From Chromobacterium haemolyticum (lineage in GTDB: Bacteria > Pseudomonadota > Gammaproteobacteria > Burkholderiales > Chromobacteriaceae), in the NCBI RefSeq assembly GCF_002081825.1, contig NZ_MUKU01000050.1, forward strand, positions 1 to 34,583: DNA of 34,583 nt, read 5' to 3'. How positions within the stretch are numbered: position 1 is the first letter of the stretch; each line of letters starts with the position of its first letter. Made by a program: the position numbers and the translations under genes. The notes below the pieces were generated by a model. The model had not been told where the DNA came from, made no database searches, and worked only from the letters and a program-made list of their open reading frames with translations. Positions 16,450-24,236 of the stretch are shown here, piece by piece.

Positions 16450-16481
16450 AAAAACCGGCCTTGTCAATCGCGCCGGTTTTT
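16450..16481 (-). terminator. intrinsic terminator of sodC
   Basis: AAAAACCGGC (16450-16459) pairs perfectly with GCCGGTTTTT (16472-16481) across a 12-nt loop. On the minus strand the stem runs into a T-tract (complement of the A run at 16448-16454), ending the sodC message before the hotdog gene. Confidence 0.85.
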
Positions 16482-16498
16482 CTTTGTCGAGGACGGGT

Positions 16499-17011
16499 TT
16501 ATTTGACCACGCCGCAGACCATGCGCGCGCCGCCGCCGCCCAGCGGCTGGGGGTGATCGCTGTGATTGTCGCCGCCGACATGCACCATCAGCGCGTGTCC
16601 GGAGAAGTCCGCCGCTTTCAAGCGCGGCGCCAGCACGGGATAGTTCGCCTTGCCGTCGGCGCCCACGTACAGCGCGGGCAGGTCGCCCTTGTGGCCTTGG
16701 CCGTATGGGCCGGCGTGGGCGCCGGTTTTGTCCGGATCCCAGTGGCCGCCGGCCGCGCCGGCCGGCGTGGCCGCGCCGTTGACGCCGACGGACGGCGCGC
16801 AGGAAGGTTTCTCATGTACGTGGAAACCGTGCAGGCCCGGCGGCAGTTTTTCAAGATTGGGCGTCAGCAGCGCGCCGTAGGGCGTGTCCTCGATGACGAT
16901 GCTGCCGGCCGGGCCGGCATTGCCCTTGGCGTCGACGAAGGACAATTCCACGCTTTGGGCCAGGGCCAGAGCGGGCAGACAGCACAGCATGGCGGATAGG
17001 GTGCGTAACAT
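16499..17011 (-). CDS. sodC: periplasmic Cu/Zn superoxide dismutase
   Basis: The 170-residue enzyme converts superoxide to hydrogen peroxide and oxygen in the periplasm. [18 protein letters not shown] is a signal peptide. The metal ligands are visible in order: [10 protein letters not shown] (two Cu His), [25 protein letters not shown] (bridging and Zn ligands with the Zn Asp), and [13 protein letters not shown]. The two cysteines, in KPSC and MVCGVVK, form the conserved disulfide. I chose ATG 17011, which has GGAG about ten bases upstream, over a longer frame. A MITE-like repeat (17093-17236) lies just upstream and may contain or displace its promoter. Confidence 0.93.
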   Translation of the reverse strand: MLRTLSAMLCCLPALALAQSVELSFVDAKGNAGPAGSIVIEDTPYGALLTPNLEKLPPGLHGFHVHEKPSCAPSVGVNGAATPAGAAGGHWDPDKTGAHAGPYGQGHKGDLPALYVGADGKANYPVLAPRLKAADFSGHALMVHVGGDNHSDHPQPLGGGGARMVCGVVK

Positions 17012-17092
17012 GGGGCGGTTCTCCGTGTAGGGCGGGGGAGGGATCAAGACTCCGATTGTGCCATTTTGCTTCCTGTTTGGAGCCTGGCTGTT

Positions 17093-17236
17093 AGAACCTG
17101 TTTACGATCTGCTGTGCGTTGTGGAACGTGACAGGGTGAGCGCCCTTTCGAACGGCTCAGATGCCACGGGTACATTCCGCTTCTCCAGCCGCAACGCCTT
17201 GTCTCGCTCTTGCTCGCGAGACTTTGAACAGGTTCT
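17093..17236. repeat. MITE-like dispersed repeat, copy C
   Basis: A 144-bp element. The left end AGAACCTGTTTACGATCT (17093-17110) equals that of copy B. The right end AGACTTTGAACAGGTTCT (17219-17236) is the alternative TTGAACAGG form also seen in copy A. The interior has TACATTCCGCTTC and CGCCTTGTCTCGC. It fills most of the gap between cytochrome b561 and sodC. Confidence 0.72.
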
Positions 17237-17256
17237 TAGGGTGGGGCGAACGTGGA

Positions 17257-17925
17257 TCAGGAGGCCAGCCGGTCGCTTGGCGCCAGGCTCTCGTTCTGCG
17301 CCTCGGTGTTCGGCGAGCAACGGTGGCAGTCGGTCACGGCGGGAGCCGGAGCCGGCCGCGGCCAGCTCATGCGCTGCAGTGTGCCATCCTTCAGCGCGAC
17401 ATGGTGCCAGACGGCGGCGGCGATGTGGACGGCGAGCAGGGCGTAGCAAGCCCAAGCCAGCCAGTCGTGCAGCCGCACCGTCGCGACGACCAGGGCCGGA
17501 TCGGCCGCGACCAGACGCGGAAACTCGAAGCCCAGCAGCGGCATCGGGATCGCCAGGCCCTTGGCGTTGACGATGACCCAACCCAGCAGGCAGGAGGCCA
17601 GGATCAAGGCGTAGATCGCCAGATGGGCGGCGTGGGCGCAAGCGCGTTGCGCGCGGCCGCTGCCGGCCAGCGGAGGCAGAGCGGAGCCGACCAGCCGTGT
17701 GGCGGCGCGAAGCAGAGTCACGAAGAGGAGGGCCATGCCGCAGCCGATGTGCACGATCATCACGCTGCGCATCTCGATGGAAGCGTGCTTGACCAAGACG
17801 TGGCGCAGCCCGCCGGCCAGCGCCAGGCAGGCCATCAAGAGCACGCTTAGCCAGTGAAACAGGATTTGCAGACGCGGGTAGCCATGGCTGGCCGCGGCGG
17901 GGGTGGAAAGGGGGGAAGGGGACAT
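17257..17925 (-). CDS. cytochrome b561-family membrane protein
   Basis: A 222-residue four-helix membrane protein of the bacterial cytochrome b561 family. Candidate haem ligands are His in ILFHW, IVHIG, RLHDWLAW and LLAVHIAAAVWHH. Bacterial CybB-type proteins oxidise quinol and pass electrons to oxygen or superoxide. The E. coli member is a superoxide oxidase, which fits the neighbouring sodC. The start ATG 17925 has GGAG six bases upstream; an earlier TTG does not. The tail is long, Pro/Ala-rich and contains CHRC, which the family usually lacks. Confidence 0.85.
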   Translation of the reverse strand: MSPSPLSTPAAASHGYPRLQILFHWLSVLLMACLALAGGLRHVLVKHASIEMRSVMIVHIGCGMALLFVTLLRAATRLVGSALPPLAGSGRAQRACAHAAHLAIYALILASCLLGWVIVNAKGLAIPMPLLGFEFPRLVAADPALVVATVRLHDWLAWACYALLAVHIAAAVWHHVALKDGTLQRMSWPRPAPAPAVTDCHRCSPNTEAQNESLAPSDRLAS

Positions 17926-18241
17926 GCGTTTCTCCAAGGCGCGGCCGCATCAGGCAGAACCCGCGACGGCGCTCGATAAAAAACGCAATTCAAACGCCGC
18001 CGGCTGTGAGGGCGCCATCATTCTGAAACCATTCTCAATCCGTACGTCCGCGCCGCTGCGTGGTTCCTTCCCATATCAGCCGCGCCCGATTTTAGATTCC
18101 TTTCAGAAATATTGAGAACGGCGGAAGCCTCATGTGAGCATGCGCTGGCAACGGGTGGGACCGTCGCCGTTCCCGGCGCGGATCTTTCTTTATCTTCAAG
18201 CGCACGCCCCTGGCGCGGCCTTCTTTTGGACAAGCGATCTT
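17926..18241. other. intergenic region upstream of the secretion operon
   Basis: No convincing gene. It separates the divergent cytochrome b561 gene from the secretion operon and should hold both promoters. Two 18-bp blocks, TTCTGAAACCATTCTCAA (18021-18038) and TTTCAGAAATATTGAGAA (18101-18118), contain complementary halves. TTCTGAAA pairs with TTTCAGAA and TTCTCAAT with ATTGAGAA. Confidence 0.45.
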
Positions 18242-18670
18242 ATGACGACGATGAACGCTGGACGGCGCTTTGCCGGTCAAGGCGGCTTCACGCTGCTGGA
18301 GTTACTGGTGGTGCTGCTGATCATCGCCCTGTTGGCCGGCTATGTCGGACCCAAGCTGTTTTCCCAAGTGGACAAGGCCAAGGTCAAGGCCACCCAGGCG
18401 CAAATGAAAACTCTGGGCGACGCCTTGGCGCAATACCGGCTGGACGTTGGCGGCTATCCCAGCGCGGAACAGGGCCTGGAGGCGTTGGTGAAAGCGCCGC
18501 CGGGCGTGGCCGGCTGGCATGGCCCCTACTTGGCCAAGGACGTGCCGATGGACGCCTGGGGCCGGCCGTATCAATGGCGGGTGCCTGGCCGCGAGGCCGA
18601 GGCTGAGATCGTTTCCCTGGGCGAAGCCGGGCGGACGGGGGGCGACGGTGAACTGGCCCATGCGCTGTAA
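18242..18670 (+). CDS. gspG: type II secretion major pseudopilin GspG
   Basis: A 142-residue prepilin-like protein. A short leader ends QGG before FTLLELLVVLLIIALL, the class III cleavage site, with Glu at mature position 5. The globular part matches GspG: QAQMKTLGDALAQYRLDVGGYPSAEQGLEALV, then GPYLAKDVPMDAWGRPYQWRVPG and the C-terminal loop EIVSLGEAG..GGDGE, which in GspG binds calcium. It would be the main subunit of the periplasmic pseudopilus, after processing by a prepilin peptidase not encoded here. It is the first gene of a 12-gene run. ATG 18251 is an alternative start. Confidence 0.88.
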   Translation: MTTMNAGRRFAGQGGFTLLELLVVLLIIALLAGYVGPKLFSQVDKAKVKATQAQMKTLGDALAQYRLDVGGYPSAEQGLEALVKAPPGVAGWHGPYLAKDVPMDAWGRPYQWRVPGREAEAEIVSLGEAGRTGGDGELAHAL

Positions 18671-19127
18671 GGGACTGCTGCCGCTGCTGGCCGCGTGCGC
18701 CGCGCTGTCCGACGGCGTGCAGGCGTCGGCCAATTGCTGGCGCGAAGCCGGCGCGCGCCACCAGGTGGACCCGCTGCTGCTGTATTCGATCGCCAAGGTG
18801 GAGTCCGCGTTGAATCCCCTCGCGGTCAATCACAACAAGGACGGCAGCCACGATATCGGCCTGATGCAGATCAACAGCCTTCATCTGCCGGCGCTGGCCA
18901 AGCGCGGCATCAGCCGCCAGCGGCTGCTGGACGAGCCCTGCCTGAGCGTACAGGTGGGCGCGTCCATTCTGGCGGACTTCATCGCGCGTTACGGTTACAC
19001 CTGGCGCGCGGTGGGCGCCTACAACGCCGGCGGCGCGGCGACCCGCGAAGGCGCGCGCAAGCGTTACGTGGACAAGGTGTGGCGGCAGTATCTGCAATTG
19101 CGCGCGGAACGCGAGGCGAGGCGCTGA
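18648..19127 (+). CDS. lytic transglycosylase embedded in the secretion operon
   Basis: The 159-residue protein has a signal peptide (ending near QASA) and a single SLT/lysozyme-like domain of the IagB/IpgF/PilT type. The catalytic Glu lies in SIAKVESALNPLAVNHN, followed by DIGLMQIN and the C-terminal YGYTWRAVGAYNAGG. Enzymes of this type make local openings in peptidoglycan for secretion systems and pili. The GTG at 18648 has a GGGGGG run at good spacing. The ATG at 18660 is the alternative. Either start overlaps the end of gspG, so translation is coupled. Such an enzyme is uncommon inside a gsp operon. Confidence 0.85.
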   Translation: MNWPMRCKGLLPLLAACAALSDGVQASANCWREAGARHQVDPLLLYSIAKVESALNPLAVNHNKDGSHDIGLMQINSLHLPALAKRGISRQRLLDEPCLSVQVGASILADFIARYGYTWRAVGAYNAGGAATREGARKRYVDKVWRQYLQLRAEREARR

Positions 19128-19128
19128 G

Positions 19129-20316
19129 ATGGGGGCCTATCGGATCAGCGTGTTGCGGCAGGGCGAGGTGAGGACGCATCGGGTGCGGGCGGACAGCGAA
19201 GCCGCCGCGCTGGCCCAATTGAGTGTGGACGACGGCCTGGTGCTGGAGGCTGCTCGCGAGGCCGGCGGCCGGCGAGCCGAGCGCGCGCTCAAGGGCGCGG
19301 CGCTGGGCCTGCTGTTGCAAGAACTGTCGGCGCTGCTGGAAGCCGGCCTGGTTTTGATCGAAGCGCTGCAAGCGCTGCGCGATCAGGCTGGCGGCGACAA
19401 AGCCTTGCAGAGCGTGCTGGACCGGCTATTGCAAGCCCTGTACCAGGGGCAGCCGCTGTCGCGGGCGATGGAGGCCCAGCCGGAGGTGTTTCCGGCCCTG
19501 CTGGCGGCCACCGTGGCCGCGTCCGAAGGCAGCGGCCAACTGCCGGCGGCCTTGAAGCGCTACCAGTACTACGAACTGCGCATCGTGGCCATCCGCAAGC
19601 GGGTGACCGGCGCGCTGGTCTACCCGGCGCTGGTGCTCTCCGTCGGCTTCGGCATCCTGCTGTTCATGCTGTTTTTCGTGATCCCCCGGTTCGCCGCGGT
19701 GTTCGAATCGCTGCGCGAGCTGCCGGCCACCGCCGCCGCCATGCTGTGGTGGGCGCGCCTGGTGCAGGCCCACGGCGGCTTGCTGGGCGCGGGCCTGGCC
19801 GCGGGGCTGGCGGCGCTGTGCCTGCTGCTGCGCGCGCAGCGCACTCAGCGCGTTTTGCTGAGCTTGCTGTGGACGCTGCCCCGGCTGCGCGATGTCGCGC
19901 GCCTGTTTGTGTTGGCTCGGTTTTACCGCACCGCCGGCTTGTTGATCGCCGGCGGTACTCCGGCCTTGCAGGCCTTTGAATTGTCCGGACGGCTGCTGCC
20001 GGCCGCGTATGGTCAGCGCCTGGACCGCGCGCTGGAAGAACTGCGCGCCGGCCGGCCGGTGGCGGACACCCTGGCGCGCCACGAGCTGACCACGGCGGTG
20101 GCGGAGCGGCTGCTGAGGGTTGGCGAACAGAGCGGCGACCTGGGCGGCATGTGCGAGCGCATCGCCCAGTTTCACGACGGCGCGCTGGACCAAGCGATAG
20201 AAGTGTTCAGCAAAGTGTTCGAACCGATTTTGATGTTGGCGGTGGGTGGTTTGGTCGGCCTGATCGTCGCCCTGCTGTATATGCCGATTTTCGAATTGGC
20301 CGGCGGGATGGGTTGA
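19129..20316 (+). CDS. gspF: type II secretion inner-membrane platform protein GspF
   Basis: A 395-residue polytopic protein with two repeated cytoplasmic T2SSF domains, at about 60-180 (LLQELSALLEAGLVLIEALQAL) and 265-385 (FYRTAGLLIAGGTPALQAFE). Three membrane helices are visible: near 168-190, near 218-235, and at the C-terminus (ILMLAVGGLVGLIVALLYMPIF). GspF/PilC proteins couple the ATPase to pseudopilus assembly. The closing MPIFELAGGMG resembles typical GspF ends. It starts one base after the transglycosylase stop. Confidence 0.92.
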   Translation: MGAYRISVLRQGEVRTHRVRADSEAAALAQLSVDDGLVLEAAREAGGRRAERALKGAALGLLLQELSALLEAGLVLIEALQALRDQAGGDKALQSVLDRLLQALYQGQPLSRAMEAQPEVFPALLAATVAASEGSGQLPAALKRYQYYELRIVAIRKRVTGALVYPALVLSVGFGILLFMLFFVIPRFAAVFESLRELPATAAAMLWWARLVQAHGGLLGAGLAAGLAALCLLLRAQRTQRVLLSLLWTLPRLRDVARLFVLARFYRTAGLLIAGGTPALQAFELSGRLLPAAYGQRLDRALEELRAGRPVADTLARHELTTAVAERLLRVGEQSGDLGGMCERIAQFHDGALDQAIEVFSKVFEPILMLAVGGLVGLIVALLYMPIFELAGGMG

Positions 20317-20325
20317 GGAGGATTG

Positions 20326-21906
20326 ATGCAAGCAATGATGGACCCAACGTCGCCGGCCGGCTGGCAATGGCGGCGCGAAAGCGGAGAACAAGACCTGCCT
20401 ATGGCCGAGCTGCTGGGCAGACAGCTGCAGCGCGAGCCTGCCAGCCTGCCGCTGGCGGCGCGGCTGCTGGGCCTGACCGCGCTGAGCGAGGCTCAGGTAG
20501 GAGAGGCGGCAGCGCGCTTCGATCTGCTGCCCCTGGCGGAGGCCTTGTCCTGCCGGGCGGCGCCGCTGGAGTGGCGGGGCGGGCTGTATCTGGTGATGGC
20601 CGAGCCGTTGCGGCTGGACCTGCGCCTGCGCTTGCAAAACCGGCTGCTGGGCGGCGAGCAGCGTTTCGCCATCTGTTTGCCGGGCGTGGTCGACGCCTGG
20701 TTGAAGCAAGCGGAGGCCCGCGAGCGGGTCATGGACGGCGCCGAGGTGGACTTGGCCGAGGACAGCCTGGCCAAAGCGGTGGAGTCGATCTCGCTGACCA
20801 GCCTGGCCAAGGATGAAAGTCCGGTGATCCGCCTGGTCAACATGACCCTGTACGACGCCTTGCAAAGCCGCGCCAGCGACATCCATCTGGAATCGCGCGA
20901 CGACGGGCTGCAAATCCGCTACCGCATCGACGGCGTGATGCAGGCCATTCGCCAGGTGCCGGGCCTGTTGGCGGCCAGCCAGACCATGTCGCGGCTGAAA
21001 GTGCTGTCCAGCCTGGACATCGCGGAAAAGCGCGTGCCGCAGGACGGCCGCTTCAAGGTGGCGTTGCAAGGCCGCGAGGTGGATTTCCGCGTCTCCATCA
21101 TGCCGGGCGCCCACGGAGAAAACGCCGTATTGCGCCTGCTGGACAAATCCCAACGCGGCGACAGTCTGAGCCTGGACAGCTTGGGATTCCACGGTGAAAC
21201 CGCGCGCCGCGTGCGCGCGCTGGCGCAACTGCCCTACGGCCTGACCTTGATCACCGGACCCACCGGCAGCGGCAAATCCACCACCCTGTACGGCGCGCTG
21301 GCGGAGATCAACACCGGCGAGGAAAAAATCATCACCATCGAAGATCCGGTGGAATACGAAATGGCCGGCATTCTGCAAATCCCGGTCAACGAGAAAAAAG
21401 GCCTGACCTTCGCCCGAGGCCTGCGCTCCATCCTGCGTCACGATCCGGACACTATTCTGGTGGGCGAAATCCGCGACGCCGAAACCGCCGCCATCGCGGT
21501 GCAATCGGCGCTGACCGGCCACCGCGTGCTGTCCTCGGTACACGCCAACGACGCCTTTAGCGTGATAGACCGCTTCCTCTATATGGGCGTGGAAGCGGCC
21601 ACCTTTCTGGAAGCGCTGAACGGCGTGGTGTCGCAGCGCCTAGTCCGCCGGCTTTGCGTCGCCTGCGCCGGCGCGGGCTGCGACCACTGTCGCGGCGGCG
21701 GCTTCCACGGCCGCATTGCGCTGGCGGAAGTGCTGCGCCTGGATAGCCGGATGAAAGACGCGCTGCTGGAGCGCTCGCCGCAGAAGCGCCAACAGGCGCT
21801 GGCGCAATGCGCCGACTATCAATCGCTGCGCGACGCCGCCCGCGAGGCGGTGGCGCGCGGACTCACTACCTATCAGGAGGTCAGCCGTGCCGTGGCCATG
21901 GAATGA
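20326..21906 (+). CDS. gspE: type II secretion assembly ATPase GspE
   Basis: The 526-residue ATPase powers pseudopilus assembly at the cytoplasmic face. Residues 1-150 are the T2SSE N-terminal domain. The ATPase core has Walker A GPTGSGKSTTLYGAL, Asp box IEDPVEYEMAG, Walker B DPDTILVGEIRDAETA and His box LTGHRVLSSVHAND. The tetracysteine metal motif is CVACAGAGCDHC, only four residues between its CxxC pairs, where GspE usually has about 30. ATG 20326 has GAGGAGG upstream; an adjacent TTG is not needed. The gene overlaps the next by 20 bases. Confidence 0.94.
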   Translation: MQAMMDPTSPAGWQWRRESGEQDLPMAELLGRQLQREPASLPLAARLLGLTALSEAQVGEAAARFDLLPLAEALSCRAAPLEWRGGLYLVMAEPLRLDLRLRLQNRLLGGEQRFAICLPGVVDAWLKQAEARERVMDGAEVDLAEDSLAKAVESISLTSLAKDESPVIRLVNMTLYDALQSRASDIHLESRDDGLQIRYRIDGVMQAIRQVPGLLAASQTMSRLKVLSSLDIAEKRVPQDGRFKVALQGREVDFRVSIMPGAHGENAVLRLLDKSQRGDSLSLDSLGFHGETARRVRALAQLPYGLTLITGPTGSGKSTTLYGALAEINTGEEKIITIEDPVEYEMAGILQIPVNEKKGLTFARGLRSILRHDPDTILVGEIRDAETAAIAVQSALTGHRVLSSVHANDAFSVIDRFLYMGVEAATFLEALNGVVSQRLVRRLCVACAGAGCDHCRGGGFHGRIALAEVLRLDSRMKDALLERSPQKRQQALAQCADYQSLRDAAREAVARGLTTYQEVSRAVAME

Positions 21907-22636
21907 CAGAATCGTATTGATCGACGCCGAACTGGCCACCCTGCTGCCGCCAGGCGACATCCCGGGCCAGCCGTGGCGCTGTCGTCATCACGGCAAGCCG
22001 GCCGAGGCGCTGGCCATGTTGCTGGGCGGCGTCAAGCGTCGACGGCTGGCTTGGCGCAACCGCGTGCAAGTGCTATTGGGTTATCCGTGGGCGCACAGCC
22101 AGCTCTTGCCGTGGCAGGACGGTCTGTCCGGACAGCGCGGCCAGTGGCGGGCCTATGCGCAGGGGCTGCTGCGCGAACGCGGCGTAGCTGGGGAGCTGGA
22201 CATTCGTCTGGCGCCGGCGGCTTACGGCGCGACGCGGCTGGCCTTCGCCGCCCAGCTTCCGTTAGTGGCCGACTTGCGCGCCGCCGCGCGGGAGGCCGGC
22301 TGGCGGCTGGCCGGCTGCCGCGACTTGCTGTCCTCCTGCCTGCAACATCATCCGCGCGCGCCGGCGTCGGGCGGGCTGGTGTTGGCCGAGGCCGGCGCGG
22401 TTACCTGCTTGTGGCGGGGCGAGCGCGGCTGGGAAGAACTGCTCACCCTGGCGTTGGCGCCGGGACAGCGCGCGGCCGAAGGCGTGGCGGCGGCGGAGGC
22501 CTTGTGCGGCCGCGAGCCTGGCGGCGACTACGACTGGTGCGCGACCCAAGGCCCGACGCAACAGCCGCTGGCGGCGCGAGCGCGCTGGCTGGGTTTTCCC
22601 CATCCTCTGCTTGCGAGCCAGTCATGCGCCGCTTGA
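21887..22636 (+). CDS. cytoplasmic GspL/PilM-like platform protein
   Basis: A 249-residue protein without a membrane helix. It starts at GTG 21887 with a perfect AGGAGG seven bases upstream. By position it takes the place of the cytoplasmic half of GspL, or of PilM in type IV pilus operons. The fold is suggested by alternating strands and helices (RIVLIDAELATLL, GELDIRLAPAAYGATRLAFA, GGLVLAEAGAVTCLWRG) reminiscent of actin-like PilM domains. Sequence similarity is too weak to be sure. Expected role: link GspE to the membrane partners encoded next. Confidence 0.6.
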   Translation: MPWPWNDRIVLIDAELATLLPPGDIPGQPWRCRHHGKPAEALAMLLGGVKRRRLAWRNRVQVLLGYPWAHSQLLPWQDGLSGQRGQWRAYAQGLLRERGVAGELDIRLAPAAYGATRLAFAAQLPLVADLRAAAREAGWRLAGCRDLLSSCLQHHPRAPASGGLVLAEAGAVTCLWRGERGWEELLTLALAPGQRAAEGVAAAEALCGREPGGDYDWCATQGPTQQPLAARARWLGFPHPLLASQSCAA

Positions 22637-23157
22637 AGGCCCGCGGCCTGGACTTCAGTCGTCCCGAGGCGAGCGCGCCGCTGGCCGGCGTGGCCGTCGT
22701 CGTCTTGCTGGCGCTGCTGGCGGCGCTGGGCTGGCGGCAATGGGAGTTGGAGCTGCTGGCTGAGGACACCGCTGCCTGGGAGCAGCGGCAGGAGCAGCAG
22801 CGTTTTTTGCGAGAGCGCGAACAGCGCCGCGACCAAGCCGCCTCGCCGGAAGCGCGCAAGGTGCAGGCCTTGCTGCAGGCCCAAGGCGACGATCAAACCC
22901 GGCTGCGCCCGGCGCTGCTGCGGGCGATAGAACAAGCTTGGTCGCCGCGGCTGGGTATTTTGTCGTTGCATCTTGAAGGCGCGGGCAAACAAGTCCGGCT
23001 GGAGCTGGCCGCTGCGGAGCTGCGGGAAGTGTTCCATTTCGTCGAACGGTTGAATCTGCCGTCCGGACAGGGCCAGGCGCAGCTGCTGCGGCACGGGCTC
23101 AAGCCCGGCGATCCGAACCAGACGGTGCTGGCCACGGTGCAGGTGGTCTTGCGATGA
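22624..23157 (+). CDS. PilN-like bitopic platform protein
   Basis: A 177-residue protein with a short basic cytoplasmic N-terminus (MRRLKARGLDFSRPE), one membrane helix at about 18-38 (APLAGVAVVVLLALLAALGW) and a charged coiled coil (about 40-80, WEQRQEQQRFLREREQRRD). A ferredoxin-like periplasmic domain follows. This is the layout of PilN and of the C-terminal half of GspL. It overlaps the preceding gene by 13 bases and the next by four. Confidence 0.65.
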   Translation: MRRLKARGLDFSRPEASAPLAGVAVVVLLALLAALGWRQWELELLAEDTAAWEQRQEQQRFLREREQRRDQAASPEARKVQALLQAQGDDQTRLRPALLRAIEQAWSPRLGILSLHLEGAGKQVRLELAAAELREVFHFVERLNLPSGQGQAQLLRHGLKPGDPNQTVLATVQVVLR

Positions 23158-23747
23158 GGGCCTGGATGCAAAGCGCCGGACGTTGGCTGGCGGCCTTCAA
23201 ACGCGGCGCCCGGCCCGTCGGCGGCGGACGGCAGTGGCGCGCCAGGCTGCGTTGGCAACGGCAAACGCTGGCTTGCCGGCTGGGACGAGGCGGCCGGCTG
23301 TCGCTGGCGGCCTCCGGCCTGCTGCTGGCTTACGGCGTGCTGGTGCAAGAGGCGCAAGATACGGATTTGCAACAGCGTCGTCAGCAATTGAGCGCTCCGT
23401 TGCGCGCGCAGCAGGCGACGACGGCGGGGCGCGAGCGGCAATGGCAGGCCCAACGGAGACTGGCGCTCGCACCGCGCAAGCTGGCCTTGCTTGAGCAACT
23501 GCGCCAATCCGGCCTGAGCGTGTCCGAGGCCAGTTATCGGGAGGAGACGGAGGCCGGCGGCGCTCTGCGGCGCGTCTCGGTGGAGCTGAGCGCCAGCGGG
23601 CGCTATCCGGATTTGATGGCGGCCTTGGGAGAACTGACCGCGCAGCCGCTGTTGAGGCTGGAGGCGATGACGCTGGAACGGCCGCAAACCGATACCGCGG
23701 CGTTGAGCATGCGCATGCGCTTCAGCCTGCTGGGGACCGGGCAATGA
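23154..23747 (+). CDS. PilO/GspM-like bitopic platform protein
   Basis: A 197-residue protein with an unusually long basic N-terminal segment (about 50 residues, many Arg). One membrane helix (LSLAASGLLLAYGVLVQEA) follows, then a coiled coil (DTDLQQRRQQLSAPLRAQQ) and a ferredoxin-like domain ending VSVELSASGRYPDLMAALGELTAQPLLRLEAM. This arrangement matches PilO and GspM. It overlaps both neighbours by four bases (ATGA junctions). Assignment rests on layout and operon position. Confidence 0.65.
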   Translation: MRAWMQSAGRWLAAFKRGARPVGGGRQWRARLRWQRQTLACRLGRGGRLSLAASGLLLAYGVLVQEAQDTDLQQRRQQLSAPLRAQQATTAGRERQWQAQRRLALAPRKLALLEQLRQSGLSVSEASYREETEAGGALRRVSVELSASGRYPDLMAALGELTAQPLLRLEAMTLERPQTDTAALSMRMRFSLLGTGQ

Positions 23748-24187
23748 GGCGGCGCGTCCATTGGCTGAGTGCTCTCGCGATGGCTTGCGCGGCGCCGGCC
23801 CTGGCGCAAGAGCCGCAGGCCGAAGGCGTCAACCTATTTCCGATTCAGAGCTGGACGTCGTTGCGCGAGGAGGCCAAGCCCGTCGTCCCCCCGCCGGACG
23901 CCGCGCCGGAACTGGCCGCGTCCTTGCCGTCGGCTCCGCCTGAAGCCGCGCCGGCGCCGTTCAGCGTCGTCGGCGAATGGCGGCAGGACGGCCAGCGCGT
24001 GCTGGTGCTGGAGGGCCAAGGACGCAGTTTCCTGCTGTGTTCCGGCTGCCGCATGCCCAAGGCGTTGCAGCCGGGCGCCAGGCTGGCGGAACAATACACA
24101 TTCAAGGCCTTGGAGGCGGAGCGCGTGCTGCTGCTGGACACCGAAGGGCGAGAGCATTCGATTCCGCTGCATCCATTGGCTAACTGA
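23744..24187 (+). CDS. small periplasmic PilP/GspC-like protein
   Basis: A 147-residue protein with a signal peptide (ending ALA before QEPQAEG) and a Pro/Ala-rich linker at about 45-75. A small beta domain follows (FSVVGEWRQDGQRVLVLEGQGRSFLLCSGC, then VLLLDTEGREHSIPL). The domain order resembles the homology region of GspC or PilP, which contacts the secretin. No PDZ domain is present. A CSGC motif could form a disulfide. It is separated by 49 bp from the secretin gene, the longest gap in the operon. Confidence 0.6.
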   Translation: MRRRVHWLSALAMACAAPALAQEPQAEGVNLFPIQSWTSLREEAKPVVPPPDAAPELAASLPSAPPEAAPAPFSVVGEWRQDGQRVLVLEGQGRSFLLCSGCRMPKALQPGARLAEQYTFKALEAERVLLLDTEGREHSIPLHPLAN

Positions 24188-24236
24188 GGCGTCATTGTCA
24201 CCGCGACGACGCCGTTTTCACTAGGCACCAGGCATC

